From: Aquificaceae bacterium
Lineage (GTDB): Bacteria > Aquificota > Aquificia > Aquificales > Aquificaceae
Assembly: GCA_026983685.1 (NCBI GenBank)
Contig: JALSTO010000278.1
Location: 1 to 8,164, forward strand
Length of the DNA: 8,164 nt
Reading direction: 5' to 3'
The translations under genes and the position numbers were made by a program. Position 1 is the first letter of the stretch; every line of letters starts with the position of its first letter. Below, piece after piece: positions 5,814 to 8,164 of the stretch. The notes below the pieces were generated by a model that did not search any database, had not been told where the DNA came from, and was given only the letters and a program-made list of their open reading frames with translations.

Positions 5814-6575
5814 ATGAGAACAATTGATGTAGGTGATAAATTTGAGACCAGAAGGAGTGCAAAGGCTTACGGCAGGATAAGGCTCAAGCCCCCGACCGTG
5901 AAGCTGATAAGAGAGAACAAGCTCCCGAAGGGGAACCTTCCTGAGGCTACAAAGCTCACGGGAATATTCGGTGCAAAGAGAACGGGAGATATCCTTCCCT
6001 TCTGCCATCCCATACCCTTTGACTTCGTCGGCGTTGAGGTTAGGCTCGGTGAAGACAGACTTGAAGTTTTCTCGGAGGTCAGGGGAACCGCAAGGACGGG
6101 TTATGAGATGGAGGCTCTAACGGCGGTAACGACAGCACTGCTGAACGTCTACGACATGTGCAAGGGCGTTGACGATGAGATGGTGATAGAAGAGGTCAGG
6201 TTACTTGAAAAGAGCGGGGGGAAGTCCGACTGGAAGGTAAGCCTTGAAGGTGTGTCAGCCTCTGTCATCTCGGAGTTCCCTGAGCTCAAGAGCCTTGCGG
6301 AGGGTTTCCTTTCAGAGATGGGAGCCAAGCTTTCGGGTGAGCCGTCTCTCCTCGTGAGGATAGGAAACGGGTGCGAAGTTGAGGAACACTTCTTTGGGCT
6401 TGAGAGCGTGATAGCCCTCTATGACTTTTCCAAGGACCCTCTCGGAGTGACCCTTGAGGTCAAGATCGGAAGGGACAGGGAGGGAAGGCTCGTTATCTGC
6501 CTTCCTGCTGATGAGGGAAAGGTAAGGCGCTTCTTTGAGACATTCGGTCCACTGCTCGGGGGAATCGTGAGATGA
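5814..6575 (+). CDS. moaC: Cyclic pyranopterin monophosphate synthase MoaC with a C-terminal extension
   Basis: MoaC converts the MoaA product (3',8-cH2GTP) to cyclic pyranopterin monophosphate in molybdenum/tungsten cofactor synthesis. The first ~140 residues are a complete MoaC: AKRT (K55), LPFCHPIPF (C64, H65), GYEMEALTAV (E98, E100), DMCK (D114, K117) and KSGGKSDW (K137), matching the family's catalytic lysines, Cys-His and acidic positions. Normal MoaC is about 160 aa; this protein is 253. The extra residues ~141-253 (from KVSLEGVSAS to LLGGIVR) do not look like MogA, MoaB or MoaD to me. They contain possible strands (SLLVRIGNG, GVTLEVKIG, GRLVICLPA) and helices (PELKSLAEGFLSEMG, DEGKVRRFFETFG). 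The start is an ATG at the end of a 24-bp spacer divergent from hypE. The stop overlaps the ubiX ATG (ATGA), so ubiX translation is probably coupled. Confidence 0.93.
   Translation: MRTIDVGDKFETRRSAKAYGRIRLKPPTVKLIRENKLPKGNLPEATKLTGIFGAKRTGDILPFCHPIPFDFVGVEVRLGEDRLEVFSEVRGTARTGYEMEALTAVTTALLNVYDMCKGVDDEMVIEEVRLLEKSGGKSDWKVSLEGVSASVISEFPELKSLAEGFLSEMGAKLSGEPSLLVRIGNGCEVEEHFFGLESVIALYDFSKDPLGVTLEVKIGRDREGRLVICLPADEGKVRRFFETFGPLLGGIVR
6236..6572 (+). other. Unrecognised C-terminal domain of MoaC (residues ~142-253)
   Basis: About 110 residues follow the last MoaC motif (KSGGKSDW). The composition is mixed alpha/beta with recognisable hydrophobic strands and no long low-complexity linker. It includes one cysteine (NGCEVEEHFFG). 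It does not show the GGTG-type motif of MogA/MoaB or the C-terminal GG of MoaD. It may be a degenerate or novel cofactor-pathway domain, or a dimer-stabilising addition; the sequence does not decide. Confidence 0.6.
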
Positions 6576-7144
6576 AGTTCGTTCTCTGCATCACGGGAGC
6601 CAGCGGTGCTGTGTACGGCTATAGAGCTCTTCAGATTCTAAGCTCCATTGCCCGTGTGGACGTCGTTGTCTCCCGGGCGGGCGGGATAGTCCTTGAGCAG
6701 GAGCTTGGCAGGTCTGTCTCCGAGCTAAGGGAGGAGTTCCCCAAAGCAAACTTCTACGGAGAGAGGGATATATCCGCTCCCATAGCGAGCGGTTCGGTGC
6801 TCACCTCTTATAGAGGCGTACTCCTGATGCCCTGTTCAATGAGCACCCTCGCAAGCGTTGCCTCAGGTGTGAATATTAACTTGATACACAGGGTGTGTGA
6901 GGTAGCCTTAAAGGAGAGGGTGAAGCTGGTAATGCTTGTAAGGGAAATGCCTTACTCAAGGATTCACATTGAGAACATGTTAAAGGTGACCGATGCAGGT
7001 GCAGTAGTCGTTCCCGCAAGCCCGGGTTTTTACCACCAGCCCAAGAGGATGGAAGACCTCATTGACTTCGTAGTAGGAAAGGTCCTTGACCTCCTCGGAG
7101 TTGAGCACCAGCTCTATAATAGGTGGAAAGGAGGGGAGGAATGA
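6572..7144 (+). CDS. ubiX: Flavin prenyltransferase UbiX
   Basis: UbiX adds a dimethylallyl group to FMN to make prenylated FMN, the cofactor of UbiD-type decarboxylases used in quinone and other aromatic-acid pathways. The 190-aa length is normal. Visible motifs are ITGASGAVYG (7-16, phosphate loop of the flavodoxin-like fold), APIASGSVLT (69-78), PCSMSTLASVASG (87-99), REMPYSRIHIENM (124-136) and the terminal PASPGFYHQP (148-157). The ATG overlaps the moaC stop by 4 bases, with GGGGGA upstream inside moaC as a possible ribosome site. Its own stop overlaps the next gene in the same way. No ubiD partner is in the window. Pairing with moaC looks like operon convenience rather than a shared pathway. 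Confidence 0.95.
   Translation: MKFVLCITGASGAVYGYRALQILSSIARVDVVVSRAGGIVLEQELGRSVSELREEFPKANFYGERDISAPIASGSVLTSYRGVLLMPCSMSTLASVASGVNINLIHRVCEVALKERVKLVMLVREMPYSRIHIENMLKVTDAGAVVVPASPGFYHQPKRMEDLIDFVVGKVLDLLGVEHQLYNRWKGGEE
7125..7140 (+). promoter_or_regulatory. Strong Shine-Dalgarno deciding the FecR-protein start
   Basis: The purine run GGAAAGGAGGGGAGGA abuts the ATG at 7141 inside the last codons of ubiX. AGGAGG lies about 5 bases before the ATG. This contrasts with the first genes of transcription units in this window, none of which has such a site. Confidence 0.7.
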
Positions 7145-7845
7145 GAAGGCTTCTCTTTTTGGTCCTTTTAATCGCCCTGTCCTTCGGTCAGGAAAAGGCT
7201 GGAGAACTTGTAAAGAAGCAGGGAAGGGTAAAGCTCTTCAGAGAGGGAAGTCTTGCAGGTAAGCTCGTGGTCAATCTTCCCGAGGACCTTTTCGTCAAGG
7301 ATATCCTCAAGACCGATTACAGCTCAATGGCTTTCGTCAGGCTCATGGGTGTGAACAAGCTCGTGCTCATGGAAAACAGCGTCCTATACATAGAGGGCAT
7401 TGACAGGGTCAACTTTGAAGGAGGAAGGGCTCTCTTTCAGATAAGGAAGAGGGAGGAGACCAGAGGCTTGAAGGTCAGGGTAGGTTCTGTGATCATAGGG
7501 GTAAAGGGAACGAGGTTCATGGTGAGCTCCGAAGAGGGCAGAACGAGCATATTCCTGAAGGATGGTGTGCTCAGCATCAGAAAGATGGTCGGAGAGTTTA
7601 TAAGATACAGGAAGAAAGAGGAGGAAGAGTACGAAGAGTTCAAGAGAGGGATAGAGGAAGGTATAAGGAGGGAGAGGGAAGAGTACGAGAGGTTCAAAGA
7701 AGAGACCCAGAAGGAGTTCAGGGAGTTCGTCAAGGAGTTTGAGCTGAAGTCGGGTGAGGCTGTTGTTATTGAGGGGAGCGAGGTCAGAAACATAGAGATA
7801 CCACCAGAGGTGGAGGAGGAGTTCAGGCTCCTTGATATGTTTTAA
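7141..7845 (+). CDS. Secreted FecR-domain protein with C-terminal coiled coil
   Basis: I chose the ATG at 7141, giving 234 aa, because a strong AGGAGGGGAGGA lies just before it and it forms an ATGA overlap with the ubiX stop; a GTG at 7123 is in frame but sits upstream of the ribosome site. Residues 1-17 look like a signal peptide (MRRLLFLVLLIALSFGQ), probably cleaved after SFG, so the protein should be periplasmic. Residues ~22-148 resemble a FecR fold (GRVKLFREG..., SVIIGVKGTRFMVSS at 116-130, TSIFLKDGVLSI). Residues ~154-201 are an extremely charged helix, Glu/Lys/Arg-rich and likely a coiled coil, followed by a short tail (GEAVVIEGSEV...). There is no anti-sigma cytoplasmic segment or TonB-linked sigma factor next to it, so it is not a classical FecR regulator. 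A binding or scaffold role in the envelope is a guess. Confidence 0.8.
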   Translation: MRRLLFLVLLIALSFGQEKAGELVKKQGRVKLFREGSLAGKLVVNLPEDLFVKDILKTDYSSMAFVRLMGVNKLVLMENSVLYIEGIDRVNFEGGRALFQIRKREETRGLKVRVGSVIIGVKGTRFMVSSEEGRTSIFLKDGVLSIRKMVGEFIRYRKKEEEEYEEFKRGIEEGIRREREEYERFKEETQKEFREFVKEFELKSGEAVVIEGSEVRNIEIPPEVEEEFRLLDMF

Positions 7846-7848
7846 TAT
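7843..7848 (+). promoter_or_regulatory. -10-like element for tyrA
   Basis: TAATAT begins in the FecR-gene stop codon and ends 8 bases before the tyrA ATG. The following bases, TCTCTCCC, closely resemble the TTCTCCC before valS, and again there is no Shine-Dalgarno sequence. No -35 is evident at normal spacing. Confidence 0.35.
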
Positions 7849-7856
7849 TCTCTCCC

Positions 7857-8164
7857 ATGGCCGAGAGTCTTCTCCTTATAGGCGTTGGATTCATGGGGGG
7901 TTCCTTTGCCCTCGCCCTCAGGAAAGGCGGTTTCAAGGGAAGGATATACGGGATAGACATAAACCCCGAGAGCATTGAGAAGGCTCTTCACCTCCGCGTT
8001 ATAGAGGAGGGAAGTACCGAGCTCGGAGACCTTGCCCGCTTTGAACCAGACATAGTGGTGTTAGCCTCCCCCGTCAGAACCTTTCGGGGAATAGCGAAAA
8101 ACATAAGACCTCTTTTGAAGAAAGGTGTCCTCATAACTGACCTTGGGAGCGTTAAGGGAAGGCT
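7857..8164 (+). CDS. tyrA: Prephenate dehydrogenase TyrA, N-terminal part (3' end outside window)
   Basis: TyrA oxidatively decarboxylates prephenate with NAD+ to 4-hydroxyphenylpyruvate in tyrosine synthesis. The 102 visible residues form the Rossmann-type NAD-binding half: IGVGFMGGSFALAL (8-21) is the dinucleotide loop, D34 in IYGIDINPES is the acidic residue that favours NAD over NADP, and ASPVRTFRGIAKNI and TDLGSVKGR follow as in TyrA proteins. The sequence is strikingly close to the Aquifex aeolicus enzyme as I remember it (GVGFMGGSFA, YG.DINPESI, SPVRTFR.IAK), which is the best lineage clue here. The catalytic HPIAG motif lies beyond the window. The gene begins 11 bases after the FecR gene, with its own -10-like element. 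Confidence 0.95.
   Translation, partial: MAESLLLIGVGFMGGSFALALRKGGFKGRIYGIDINPESIEKALHLRVIEEGSTELGDLARFEPDIVVLASPVRTFRGIAKNIRPLLKKGVLITDLGSVKGR

Noticed and set aside
7123..7140. GTG at 7123 as the start of the FecR-domain protein
   Set aside because: It would place the strong Shine-Dalgarno inside the coding region and put charged residues (MERRGG) before the signal peptide. ATG at 7141 with an ATGA overlap is better.

Overview
The window looks like chromosome of a thermophilic, hydrogen-oxidising bacterium of the Aquificaceae (Aquifex/Hydrogenobacter/Thermocrinis group). The evidence is a strongly Aquifex-like TyrA N-terminus (GVGFMGGSFA), a HypE hydrogenase maturation protein, Lys/Glu/Arg-rich proteins with heavy AGG/AAG codon use, and tightly packed, overlapping genes. 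I infer the lineage from recognition of the proteins; no database search was possible. G+C looks close to half by eye. No tRNA, rRNA, CRISPR array, insertion sequence or gene-free stretch over 300 bases was found.

Left part (1-3948, + strand): the C-terminal tail of a HEPN-domain protein overlaps a minimal nucleotidyltransferase (MNT), forming the end of a HEPN/MNT toxin-antitoxin-type pair. Ten bases later comes valS. This valyl-tRNA synthetase is unusually long at 1171 aa and carries two large in-frame insertions. One follows the editing domain (about residues 392-556). The other (about 605-711) lies between the two CxxC knuckles of a zinc site.

Middle part (3938-5789, - strand): hypE is followed after 2 bases by a gene encoding a ferredoxin domain joined to a metallo-beta-lactamase (MBL) fold domain. 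The layout matches a fused protein I recall from cyanobacteria and plants, but here the reading frame is broken at a GGG run (4513-4515), so it reads as two ORFs. This unit converges on valS and overlaps its 3' end by 11 bases.

Right part (5814-8164, + strand): moaC, with an unexplained ~110-residue C-terminal extension, then ubiX and a secreted FecR-domain/coiled-coil protein are chained by two ATGA stop/start overlaps, so they are probably one translationally coupled operon. After 11 bases the N-terminal third or so of tyrA (prephenate dehydrogenase) runs off the end.

A recurring regulatory pattern is visible. The four genes that seem to start transcription units (valS, hypE, moaC, tyrA) have a -10-like hexamer only 7-9 bases before the ATG and no Shine-Dalgarno sequence. 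Operon-internal genes such as the FecR gene do have one. This suggests leaderless or near-leaderless mRNAs. The hypE and moaC starts share a 24-bp divergent spacer in which the two -10-like elements overlap.
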